From: Comamonas sp. lk
GTDB taxonomy: Bacteria; Pseudomonadota; Gammaproteobacteria; Burkholderiales; Burkholderiaceae_C
Length of the DNA: 41,097 nt
NCBI GenBank assembly: GCA_945869165.1
Contig: CAMBNY010000021.1
Span: 1 to 41,097 of the forward strand
Direction: 5' to 3'
A model generated the notes under the pieces. That model was not told where the DNA came from. It was given only the letters and a program-made list of their open reading frames with translations, and made no database searches. A program made the position numbers and the translations under genes. This document shows, piece by piece, positions 1 through 9,047 of this stretch; the stretch's first letter is position 1; the number at the start of each line of letters is the position of its first letter.

Positions 1-36
1 CAGATAGGCTGAATAGACGGACGAACTCGTACTCAT
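1..36 (-). CDS. 5' end of an unidentified gene (truncated by window edge)
   Basis: Only 12 codons are inside the window, reading MSTSSSVYSAYL on the minus strand from an ATG at 36-34. The start is supported by a GGAGG ribosome binding site at 51-47, ten bases upstream. Twelve residues are too few to name a family. It lies downstream of prpE on the same strand, so it could belong to a propionate-related unit, but that is only position. A 7-bp hairpin (52-69) abuts the ribosome binding site. Confidence 0.5.
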   Translation of the reverse strand, partial: MSTSSSVYSAYL

Positions 37-51
37 TTTTCGCTGACCTCC

Positions 52-69
52 GTTTCCCTCCGGGGAAAC
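52..69 (-). repeat. Small perfect hairpin abutting a ribosome binding site
   Basis: GTTTCCC at 52-58 pairs with GGGAAAC at 63-69 around a four-base loop. On the plus strand the loop is C(TCCG)G, a member of the extra-stable UNCG tetraloop class. On the minus strand, the sense of the adjacent partial gene, the hairpin ends directly at the GGAGG site, and its loop and stem hold a second CGGAGG copy. There is no T-run after it in either direction, so it is not a standard terminator. Confidence 0.4.
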
Positions 70-225
70 ATAAGCTGGTTAAAAGACCTTCCGCTGTACG
101 GCTTGACCGGATGGCGGATGCGACGTTGGCGCTGGGCGCCTTGGTAACAACGCGCATTGTGCCATCGAAACGGTGCCCGCTCGCCCGGGCCGCTTGGGCT
201 TGCGGGCGTTTGGCCCGGTAACTGA

Positions 226-2115
226 CTACATCAAATCCCGGATTTGTTGCAAGGCCGTGGGGTCTTCCATGGTGGTCAGGTCGCCGGGATCGCGGCCCTC
301 GCAGACCGCCTGGATGGCGCGGCGCAGCAGTTTGCCGCTGCGGGTTTTGGGCAGGACGGAAACAAAACGCACCCGCGCCGGTCGGCCGATGGCGCCAATC
401 GACTGGTCCACCAACTTCATGATTTCACCTTCCAGCGCAAATCGCGCCCTGTCATCGACCAGCCCGCTGGCGTCTTTGACCACCGCAAACGCCATGGCCA
501 CCTGGCCTTTGAGCGTGTCGGCCACGCCTACCACCGCCACTTCAGACACATTGGGATGGCCGGAAATGCACTCCTCAATCTCGCGCGTGCCCAAGCGGTG
601 ACCGGCGACATTGATCACATCATCGGTTCGGCCCAGGATGAAGTAGTAGCCGTCTTTGTCGCGCGTGGCCCAGTCAAAGGTGCTGTACACCAATTTACCG
701 GGAACGCTTTTCCAGTAGGTATTCACAAAGCGGGCATCGTCTTGCCAAACGGTTTGCATGCAGCCCGGTGGCAAGGGGCCTTCGATCACCAGCACGCCTT
801 TTTGATCGGCACCGTGGAGCTCCTCGCCCGTGGACTCGTCCAACAGCTTGACGTCGTAACCGTACATGGCGATACCGGGGCTGCCGAATTTGCTGGGGGC
901 TTTTTCCACGCCGTTGGCAATTGTCAGTATGGGCCAGCCGCTCTCCGTCTGCCAATAGTTGTCGATGATGTCCTTGCCCAAACCGTCACTGATCCATTGC
1001 GCGGTGGGTTCGTCCAATGGCTCACCGGCCAAAAACAGGGTGCGCAGGCTGCTGAGGTCGTAGCGTTTGAGCAAGGCCGGGTCTTGCTTTTTGAGCACGC
1101 GGATGGCCGTGGGCGCACTGAACATCACGGTAACTTTGTACTTTTCCACCAAGCTCCACCAGATGCCGCCGTCGGGCCGGATGGGCAGGCCTTCATACAT
1201 GATGGTGGCCATACCGGCAATCAAGGGGCCATAAACAATATAGCTATGACCTACCACCCAACCGATGTCGCTGGTCGAGAAATAGGTTTCACCGGCTTTG
1301 CCGCAAAAAATAGTTTCCATGCTCGCTGCCAAGGCAACGGCATAGCCGCCGGTATCGCGCTGCACGCCTTTGGGTTTGCCGGTGGTGCCGCTGGTGTACA
1401 AGGTGTAGCTGGGGTGCGTGGCATCGACCCATTCACAGGGCACGACGGCGTTATGGTGTTTTGTTTGTAGGCTGGCCCAGCTATGGTCCCGCCCGGCTGT
1501 CATGGCCATGGGCGCCAATTGGCGATCCACCAGCAACACCGCTTGCGGCTTGTGGCTGGATAAAGCCAGCGCCTCGTCCAGCAAAGGCTTGTAAGGCACC
1601 ACTTTGCCGCCGCGCGAGCCCGCATCCGCACTGACTACCACCACCGGCGAGGCATCTTCAATGCGCGAGGCCAGGGAGACCGACGCAAACCCGCCGAAAA
1701 CCACTGAGTGAATCGCCCCGATACGGGCACAGGCCAACATGGCAAATGCCGCCTCGGCCACCATGGGCATGTAAATGAGCACGCGGTCGCCTTTGCGCAC
1801 GCCCAGCTCCAGTAAGGACGCGGCCATGGTTTGCACATGGGCATGGAGTTGTCGGAAGGTATAGGTCTGCTCGGTATCGGTTTCGGTGGATACGGCGATC
1901 AGAGCGGTCTGGTCAGGCCGGTCTTTGAGGTGGCGGTCCACCGCGTTGTGGCACAGATTGGTGGTGCCGCCTTCAAACCAGCGCGCAAACGGTGGATTGC
2001 TGTAGTCGCAAATCGTCTTGGGCTGGGTCTGCCAATCGATGCGCTGCGCCTGCTCTGCCCAGAAGGCGTCGCGGTCGTCGATAGAGCGGCGATGAAAGGC
2101 TTGGTAATCGGTCAT
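226..2115 (-). CDS. prpE: Propionyl-CoA synthetase
   Basis: Acyl-adenylate-forming enzyme that makes propionyl-CoA from propionate, ATP and CoA in the cytosol, the entry step to the methylcitrate cycle. The AMP-binding P-loop reads YTSGTTGKPKGVQRDTGGY, a form typical of PrpE rather than acetyl-CoA synthetase. The C-terminal hinge and the acetylatable lysine are in TRSGKLLRR. The length of 629 residues fits the family. I start at ATG 2115 because GGAG sits six bases upstream; a GTG at 2127 in the same frame has no such site. No prpB, prpC or prpR is in the window. A short inverted repeat lies in the 5' leader. The next gene downstream on the same strand is cut by the window edge. Confidence 0.93.
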   Translation of the reverse strand: MTDYQAFHRRSIDDRDAFWAEQAQRIDWQTQPKTICDYSNPPFARWFEGGTTNLCHNAVDRHLKDRPDQTALIAVSTETDTEQTYTFRQLHAHVQTMAASLLELGVRKGDRVLIYMPMVAEAAFAMLACARIGAIHSVVFGGFASVSLASRIEDASPVVVVSADAGSRGGKVVPYKPLLDEALALSSHKPQAVLLVDRQLAPMAMTAGRDHSWASLQTKHHNAVVPCEWVDATHPSYTLYTSGTTGKPKGVQRDTGGYAVALAASMETIFCGKAGETYFSTSDIGWVVGHSYIVYGPLIAGMATIMYEGLPIRPDGGIWWSLVEKYKVTVMFSAPTAIRVLKKQDPALLKRYDLSSLRTLFLAGEPLDEPTAQWISDGLGKDIIDNYWQTESGWPILTIANGVEKAPSKFGSPGIAMYGYDVKLLDESTGEELHGADQKGVLVIEGPLPPGCMQTVWQDDARFVNTYWKSVPGKLVYSTFDWATRDKDGYYFILGRTDDVINVAGHRLGTREIEECISGHPNVSEVAVVGVADTLKGQVAMAFAVVKDASGLVDDRARFALEGEIMKLVDQSIGAIGRPARVRFVSVLPKTRSGKLLRRAIQAVCEGRDPGDLTTMEDPTALQQIRDLM

Positions 2116-2135
2116 ATCGGTCTCCACATAATGTT

Positions 2136-2168
2136 CTACGCCGGGGCCGCGTAGCTGGGCAGATTATG
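2136..2168 (-). promoter_or_regulatory. Leader of prpE: possible -10 and inverted repeat
   Basis: On the minus strand CATAAT (2168-2163) is a plausible -10 element, though I find no good -35. Between it and the prpE start lies a perfect 6-bp inverted repeat, CTACGC (2136-2141) and GCGTAG (2149-2154), with a 7-base GC-rich spacer. It would fold in the mRNA leader or serve as a protein site. Confidence 0.25.
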
Positions 2169-2224
2169 AATATGCAACTTGCTAGTGGCTGACTAGGGCA
2201 AGCGCATCAACCCCATGAAAGCAC

Positions 2225-2851
2225 TTACTTAATCAGCGCCTGTACCGCGCGAAACTGGGGATGGTCGGCATGGCGCAGCCATTCAAAGGCCACCATTTCG
2301 GTTGTCAGCAGTTCAGCACCGGCACCGGCCAGGCGGTCAAAGGCGGCATCGCGGTTACGCTCAGTGCGCGAACTGCAAGCGTCGGTCACCACCCAGACCT
2401 CGAACTCGTCCTCCAGCAAAGCCAGCGCGGTTTGCATCAGACAGACGTGGGCTTCGCAACCGGCCAGCACAATGGACGGGCGCAGGTTTTGCTCTGACGC
2501 CGGTTTTTGCAAATGCTTGGGAAGGCTGCGCGCATTGCCACCTGCGGGTTTGACTGGCGGGCGCAAAAGCTCGGACAAGCCATCTTCCACGCCACTGAAA
2601 TGGGTTTTTTGCAGGCTGCGCAAAAGGCGCGCGGTGGTCAGCGCCTGCGTTGCCTCAAGCAATGGCTCGGCGGTCGGCCCCAGCCGATCTGGGCTTTGCT
2701 CCAGCAACACGGTAGGCACTTGAAGCATTGCAGCCAAGCGGGCCAGACGCACCGCATTGGCCATCACCTGCGGCGCGTCAAATAACGCGGGCATCAAACG
2801 CGCCTGGTAGTCCACCAGCACCAGCTGGCTTTCCTCGACATCGAGCAACAT
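2225..2851 (-). CDS. Isochorismatase-family (cysteine) hydrolase
   Basis: Cytosolic hydrolase of the isochorismatase-like fold (YcaC/nicotinamidase relatives); the substrate cannot be told from sequence. The D-K-C triad is visible: Asp14 in VLVDYQ, Lys82 in QKTHFS and Cys132 in AGCEAHVC, the last within the usual cis-peptide turn. The protein has 208 residues. A stretch of about 28 residues (roughly 97-125), rich in Pro, Gly, Lys and Ser, sits between Lys82 and Cys132 and looks like a loop insertion compared with typical members. GGAAAG lies seven bases upstream of the ATG. It is upstream of prpE on the same strand with a gap of about 110 bases, and divergent from the NlpC/P60 gene. Confidence 0.85.
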   Translation of the reverse strand: MLLDVEESQLVLVDYQARLMPALFDAPQVMANAVRLARLAAMLQVPTVLLEQSPDRLGPTAEPLLEATQALTTARLLRSLQKTHFSGVEDGLSELLRPPVKPAGGNARSLPKHLQKPASEQNLRPSIVLAGCEAHVCLMQTALALLEDEFEVWVVTDACSSRTERNRDAAFDRLAGAGAELLTTEMVAFEWLRHADHPQFRAVQALIK

Positions 2852-3033
2852 GGGTGATCTTTCCGATGGCTAAAAGCGCAGAGCATAACCAGTCGGCAAG
2901 ATGTGGCGTGCAGGATATGGGTGCAGTCATTCCTGGTGGAATAAGACGGCTTCTTAGGGCTATGCGATACCGCACATATGCCACCTAATATTCGTTTAAT
3001 GCCAATTTTTATGATTAATTATTTATATAAATC

Positions 3034-3054
3034 AATTACTTAAGTAATTTACTT
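3034..3054. repeat. AT-rich overlapping palindromes upstream of the NlpC/P60 promoter
   Basis: AATTACTTAAGTAATT (3034-3049) is a perfect 16-bp palindrome. It overlaps a second one, AAGTAA-T-TTACTT (3042-3054), so TTACTT/AAGTAA half-sites recur in phase, and a further partial GTAAAT follows. The block ends about 15 bases before the -35 element of the promoter at 3069-3097, where an activator site or UP element would lie. The surrounding 2990-3068 stretch is very AT-rich for this chromosome. Confidence 0.45.
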
Positions 3055-3068
3055 CATGTAAATTTCAC

Positions 3069-3097
3069 TTGACGCACCCTCGCTAGTCGGCTACAGT
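3069..3097 (+). promoter_or_regulatory. Sigma70-type promoter of the NlpC/P60 gene
   Basis: TTGACG (3069-3074) and TACAGT (3092-3097) are separated by exactly 17 bases, each close to the -35 and -10 consensus. A transcription start six or seven bases after the -10 falls on or beside the A of the ATG at 3104, which predicts a leaderless message. Confidence 0.6.
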
Positions 3098-3103
3098 GCG
3101 GCT

Positions 3104-3649
3104 ATGCATTTACCCTCCCGCCTCGCCCTTTTATTGGTTTTTGCCTGCGGCATTAGCACCGCGCAAACTACGCCAGCCAACGACGAAATGGGTAAATTCT
3201 TGGCCGACAAGGGCCTGCTCAACCGTATCAGCGATGCGGGAAACCAGGTGCAAAATCAGGCCTCCGATCTGGTGGTTGGCGCGATGGGATTCTTGGGCGT
3301 GCCCTACCGCCGGGGCGGTAACAGCGCCGAAAGCGGCTTTGATTGCAGCGGCTTCGTCAAAGCCATGTACGAGCAAACCATCGGCCTGGTTTTGCCGCGC
3401 AGCGCAGCGCAGCAAGCCGCAGCCACCCAAACCATCGATAAATCGGAGTTGAGGCCCGGCGACTTGGTGTTTTTCAACACCATGCGCCGTGCTTTCAGCC
3501 ACGTAGGCATTTACGTCGGTAACGGCAAATTTATCCATTCACCTAAACCCGGCGCCGAGGTGCGGGTCGAAGACATGGGTCTGTCTTATTGGGCACGCCG
3601 TTACAACGGAGCCCGCCGCGTGCAAACCGGCAGCGCCGCAAACCCCTAA
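3104..3649 (+). CDS. Secreted NlpC/P60 (C40) peptidoglycan hydrolase
   Basis: Probable periplasmic cell-wall endopeptidase of the C40 family, which cuts stem peptides in peptidoglycan. The first 20 residues form a signal peptide (LALLLVFACGISTA, cleavage probably near STA-Q). The catalytic domain spans about 57-170, with Cys81 in FDCSGF, His133 in FSHVGIY and a polar third residue, probably His145 in FIHSP. The short region between signal and domain is polar, with no SH3 domain. The length of 181 residues fits small single-domain members. No Shine-Dalgarno sequence precedes the ATG, and the promoter places the transcript start at the ATG. It converges on clpB, with stop codons only about ten bases apart. 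Confidence 0.88.
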   Translation: MHLPSRLALLLVFACGISTAQTTPANDEMGKFLADKGLLNRISDAGNQVQNQASDLVVGAMGFLGVPYRRGGNSAESGFDCSGFVKAMYEQTIGLVLPRSAAQQAAATQTIDKSELRPGDLVFFNTMRRAFSHVGIYVGNGKFIHSPKPGAEVRVEDMGLSYWARRYNGARRVQTGSAANP

Positions 3650-3659
3650 TCGCTAAGCG

Positions 3660-6263
<2,604 letters not shown>

Positions 6264-6288
6264 TGCAATTCCTCGATTTGAAGCTAGC

Positions 6289-6313
6289 TTGGGGTCCGGC
6301 CTGTATTTTCAAG
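6289..6313 (-). promoter_or_regulatory. Sigma32 (heat-shock) promoter of clpB
   Basis: On the minus strand CTTGAAA (6313-6307) is a perfect sigma32 -35 core. Twelve bases later comes CCCCAA (6294-6289), close to the CCCCAT -10 core. The predicted start lies about 20 bases before the clpB ATG. A palindrome, GCGCTAGCGC (6314-6323), borders the -35. The fit to the known RpoH consensus and to the clpB function is mutually supporting. Confidence 0.7.
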
Positions 6314-6350
6314 GCGCTAGCGCGCCTCAGCCTTGTCTAAAATCAAGCGG

Positions 6351-6917
6351 ATGAACATCCACCAGCTTAATGTGCAATACGACGAGCGCCACGACCGTCT
6401 GCTGGTGCGCATCAAAACAGTACAAGAGCAAGAAATCCGGCTTTGGCTGACCCGGCGTATAGGCGTCAAGTTGGTCGAGCCCCTGCAAACTACGGTGGCA
6501 CGTATTGAATCACTGGACCCTTCGGTCACACTCGCGGACGAAGAATCACGCAAAATTTTGGTACACCTCAAGCAAGAAGACTTTTTAAAGAAGGCCGACT
6601 TGCAAACCCCGTATGCTGAGGAAAACAGCGAGCTGCCCATGGGCGCGCTACCCATGCTGGTAACCGAGGTCACCATCCATGTGCACGCCAATGGCATGAC
6701 GCAATTGGTCATCAAGGACGCGGGCGATGAATTGCAAGAGCCACGCAGCTGCACGCTGAATATGCAATCGTTCATGGTGCATGGGCTATTGCATTTGTTG
6801 CAGCAAGCGGTGCACCGTTCCCAATGGCTCGAACCGATTGACCCCCCTGACATCGATGATGGGACTTCTGACTCGGCATCTATACGACGCAGTCAAAAAA
6901 AGGTTTACACCCACTGA
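6351..6917 (+). CDS. Conserved hypothetical protein
   Basis: A 188-residue soluble protein with no signal peptide or membrane segment. I recall similar N-termini in other Burkholderiales genomes but know no function. It begins MNIHQLNVQYDERHDRLLVR and has a mixed alpha/beta look, with conserved-looking RLWLTRRIGV and HGLLHLLQQAV segments. I use ATG 6351; an upstream in-frame TTG (6333) would add six residues. The Shine-Dalgarno match is weak. The C-terminal 20 residues are polar and Ser/Asp/Lys-rich, probably disordered. It is divergent from clpB and converges on moaE. Confidence 0.7.
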   Translation: MNIHQLNVQYDERHDRLLVRIKTVQEQEIRLWLTRRIGVKLVEPLQTTVARIESLDPSVTLADEESRKILVHLKQEDFLKKADLQTPYAEENSELPMGALPMLVTEVTIHVHANGMTQLVIKDAGDELQEPRSCTLNMQSFMVHGLLHLLQQAVHRSQWLEPIDPPDIDDGTSDSASIRRSQKKVYTH

Positions 6918-6946
6918 AGCGAGCGGGGATTGAATGCAATAGCCGC

Positions 6947-7468
6947 TCAGGCGTTGCGCTTGTCGATACCCCAACGCGCTAGCGCCCTATCATCAGAAAT
7001 GCGTGCGTCAACCCACTGCGCACCTTGGGCGGTTTGTTCTTTTTTCCAAAAAGGGGCTTGGGTCTTGAGGTAGTCCATGACGAACTCGCAGGCTTTAAAA
7101 CTCTCCCCACGGTGGGCCGAAGCGGCAGCCACCAAGACAACCGGCTCCGTAGGGTGCATCACCCCGACGCGATGCACCACCCGCACGCCGTAAATATCAA
7201 AGCGCGTATGGGCCTCGTCAATCATCGCGTCGATGGATTTCTCGGTCATGCCGGGATAGTGCTCCAGCTCCAAGGTCTGCACGCTGCCAGCATGCTCTGC
7301 GCTATGCACGTTGCGGTCGCGCACCGTGCCCAAAAAAGTACAGACTGCGCCAATGCGGGGGTCGTTTTGCTGCAGGGCTGCGATTTCTTCGGACACGTCA
7401 AACTGCGCGGTTTGGATCCGCACACGGGCAGCGGCGCCAGTGCCTGATAGGACAGACGTCTGGCTCAT
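6947..7468 (-). CDS. moaE: Molybdopterin synthase catalytic subunit MoaE
   Basis: Large subunit of the MoaD2-MoaE2 synthase, which inserts two sulfurs into cyclic pyranopterin monophosphate to make molybdopterin. Family signatures are visible: the RDRN loop after CTFLGTVRD, ELEHYPGM, HRVGVM, SAHRGESFKAC, and the basic active-site segment YLKTQAPFWKKE with the conserved lysines. Starting at ATG 7468 gives 173 residues; a GTG at 7495 would add nine. The gene directly follows moaD. The ATG overlaps by ATGA the stop of a 14-codon ORF (7509-7465) that has its own good ribosome binding site, so translation may be coupled. Last gene of the alaA-hom-thrC-moeA-moaD-moaE run. Confidence 0.93.
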   Translation of the reverse strand: MSQTSVLSGTGAAARVRIQTAQFDVSEEIAALQQNDPRIGAVCTFLGTVRDRNVHSAEHAGSVQTLELEHYPGMTEKSIDAMIDEAHTRFDIYGVRVVHRVGVMHPTEPVVLVAAASAHRGESFKACEFVMDYLKTQAPFWKKEQTAQGAQWVDARISDDRALARWGIDKRNA

Positions 7469-7509
7469 AGCGGCGCCACGCGAACCGGAAAGCACAAGAA
7501 CAAGAGCAT
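7465..7509 (-). other. Candidate 14-codon upstream ORF coupled to moaE
   Basis: A mini-ORF reading MLLFLCFPVRVAPL starts at ATG 7509. GGGAGG (7521-7516) lies six bases upstream, a stronger site than any in front of moaE itself. Its TGA (7467-7465) overlaps the moaE ATG (7468-7466) as ATGA. The frame differs from moaE. The arrangement suggests termination-reinitiation, but conservation of the peptide is unknown. Confidence 0.35.
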
Positions 7510-7511
7510 GC

Positions 7512-7763
7512 TCAGCCTCCCGTCACCGGCGGAAAAAAAGCAACCTCGGCGCCAGGTATTAAGGCAGCACCTTCCTCGCACAAAGTTTGGTTTAAGGCCA
7601 TACGCAAAACCCGGTCACGCCCGAGCGCCTGCGCCGTCAGGCCACCCGCTTGCACCAATTCATCGCGCAACTGGCCTAGGGTTTGCGCCTGCGTTTCATA
7701 GGCCTGGCCGCTGCTACCCATGGTCTCGCGGATGCTGGCAAAGTATTTAAGGTTGATTTGCAT
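7512..7763 (-). CDS. moaD: Molybdopterin synthase sulfur carrier MoaD
   Basis: Ubiquitin-fold sulfur carrier, 83 residues. It ends in the diagnostic Gly-Gly (FFPPVTGG), which MoeB adenylates and which is then thiocarboxylated to donate sulfur to MoaE. The N-terminus MQINLKYFASIRE is the usual first beta strand, and the length fits. It lies between moeA (27-base gap) and moaE. No moeB or moaC is in the window, so those steps must be encoded elsewhere. Confidence 0.95.
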   Translation of the reverse strand: MQINLKYFASIRETMGSSGQAYETQAQTLGQLRDELVQAGGLTAQALGRDRVLRMALNQTLCEEGAALIPGAEVAFFPPVTGG

Positions 7764-7790
7764 ATAAATGACTTTAGGCGCCTGACCTGT

Positions 7791-9038
7791 TCAGCCCAGC
7801 AAATCGCCGAGGCTGATGAATTGCACCGTATCCCCGCGCGCGATCGTGCGGCCCGGCGGGTTGTCCAGCAAACCGTCGCCCCAGACCACCGAGGTCAGCA
7901 CACCCGAACTCTGGTTAGGGAACAGGTCCAGGCCACCTTGCGCGTTGCGCTTGACACGCAAAAACTCTTGCCGCCGGTCAGCGCGCGGCCAATCAAAGTC
8001 TGCGCGGATTGGCTGGCTGGGCAAAGCCACATCCTGAACGCCCTGCATGCGCAGCAAAAACGGGCGCACCAGCAGCAAAAAGGTAACAAAGCTGGAGACA
8101 GGGTTACCCGGCAGCCCGATAAAGTGCGCCGCGTCCACCCGCCCATGCGCGAAAGGCTTGCCCGGTTTGATGGCGATTTGCCACAGGTCCAATTGGCCCA
8201 GTTGCTGCACCGCTGGTTTGATATGGTCTTCTTCGCCCACCGACACGCCACCGCTAGTCAGCACCACATCATGCGCTTGGGCTGCGTCGCGCAAGGCCTG
8301 TACCGTGGCGTCCAAACGGTCGGGCACGATACCTAAATCCGTCACCTCGCAACCCATGCGGCGCAGCAAGGCCGCCAGGAAAAAACGATTGGAGTTGTAG
8401 ATAGAGCCCGGCGCCATGTCCTGCGGCGCCACCGTGCCCGGCATGACCAGTTCGTCGCCGGTGGAAAACAAGGCGACGCGCGGCTTGCAAGCCACCTGCA
8501 ACTGCGCCAAGCCCACGCTGGCAGCCATGCCTAGCGCGGCCGGGCCCAGGCGCGAACCGGACTGCAAAATAGTAGCGCCAAGGGTCACGTCCTCACCACG
8601 GCGGCGTATCCATTGGCCAACTTGCGGCTGGGTCTGCACTTGTATTGCGGGGCTTGACGCGTCCGCCCCCTGCACTTCCTGACAATCTTCCTGCATGACC
8701 ACCGCGTCCGCGCCTGGCGGAATCGGTGCGCCGGTGAAGATGCGGGCAACCGTACCCGCTTGCAGCGGCGCGCCTTGGCTACCGGCGGGGATGCGTTGCG
8801 AGACCCGTAATGCGCGCCCCGGCGCCACATCGGTGCAGTGCAAGGCGTAGCCATCCATGGAGCTGTTGTCTTGAGGCGGCACCTCCAAAGCAGACACTAC
8901 CGACTGCGCCAGCACCCGGCCATCGGCCTGCAAGGTGCTACACATTTCGGTGCGCAAATGCCTGCCGCCCAAGGCAGCGAGCAATTGCGCCAGCGCGGTT
9001 TCCAGTGGCAAGAGGGGGCTGCGTGGCGGCATTGACAT
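7791..9038 (-). CDS. moeA: Molybdopterin molybdenumtransferase MoeA
   Basis: Inserts molybdate into adenylylated molybdopterin, the last step of Mo-cofactor synthesis. The 415 residues show the four-domain MoeA pattern: PQDNSSMDGYA near the N-terminus, the central MoCF-binding stretch with STGDEL and TSGGVSVGEEDHIK, GLPGNPVSSFV, and a C-terminal beta-barrel domain. The start at ATG 9038 lies nine bases after the thrC stop; a second in-frame ATG is two codons later. Tight spacing and shared strand put it in one unit with thrC and moaD/moaE, a conserved neighbourhood in related genera as far as I recall. Confidence 0.95.
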   Translation of the reverse strand: MSMPPRSPLLPLETALAQLLAALGGRHLRTEMCSTLQADGRVLAQSVVSALEVPPQDNSSMDGYALHCTDVAPGRALRVSQRIPAGSQGAPLQAGTVARIFTGAPIPPGADAVVMQEDCQEVQGADASSPAIQVQTQPQVGQWIRRRGEDVTLGATILQSGSRLGPAALGMAASVGLAQLQVACKPRVALFSTGDELVMPGTVAPQDMAPGSIYNSNRFFLAALLRRMGCEVTDLGIVPDRLDATVQALRDAAQAHDVVLTSGGVSVGEEDHIKPAVQQLGQLDLWQIAIKPGKPFAHGRVDAAHFIGLPGNPVSSFVTFLLLVRPFLLRMQGVQDVALPSQPIRADFDWPRADRRQEFLRVKRNAQGGLDLFPNQSSGVLTSVVWGDGLLDNPPGRTIARGDTVQFISLGDLLG

Positions 9039-9047
9039 ATTGGTGGG

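Noticed and set aside
244-1470. Long plus-strand open frame of 408 codons opposite prpE
   Set aside because: It lies entirely antisense to prpE, which has clear family motifs; its product shows no domain and reflects the GC-rich codon pattern of the real gene.
6921-6946. Inverted repeat GAGCGG/CCGCTC between the hypothetical gene and moaE as a terminator
   Set aside because: The stem is short, the loop long, and no T-run follows on either strand.
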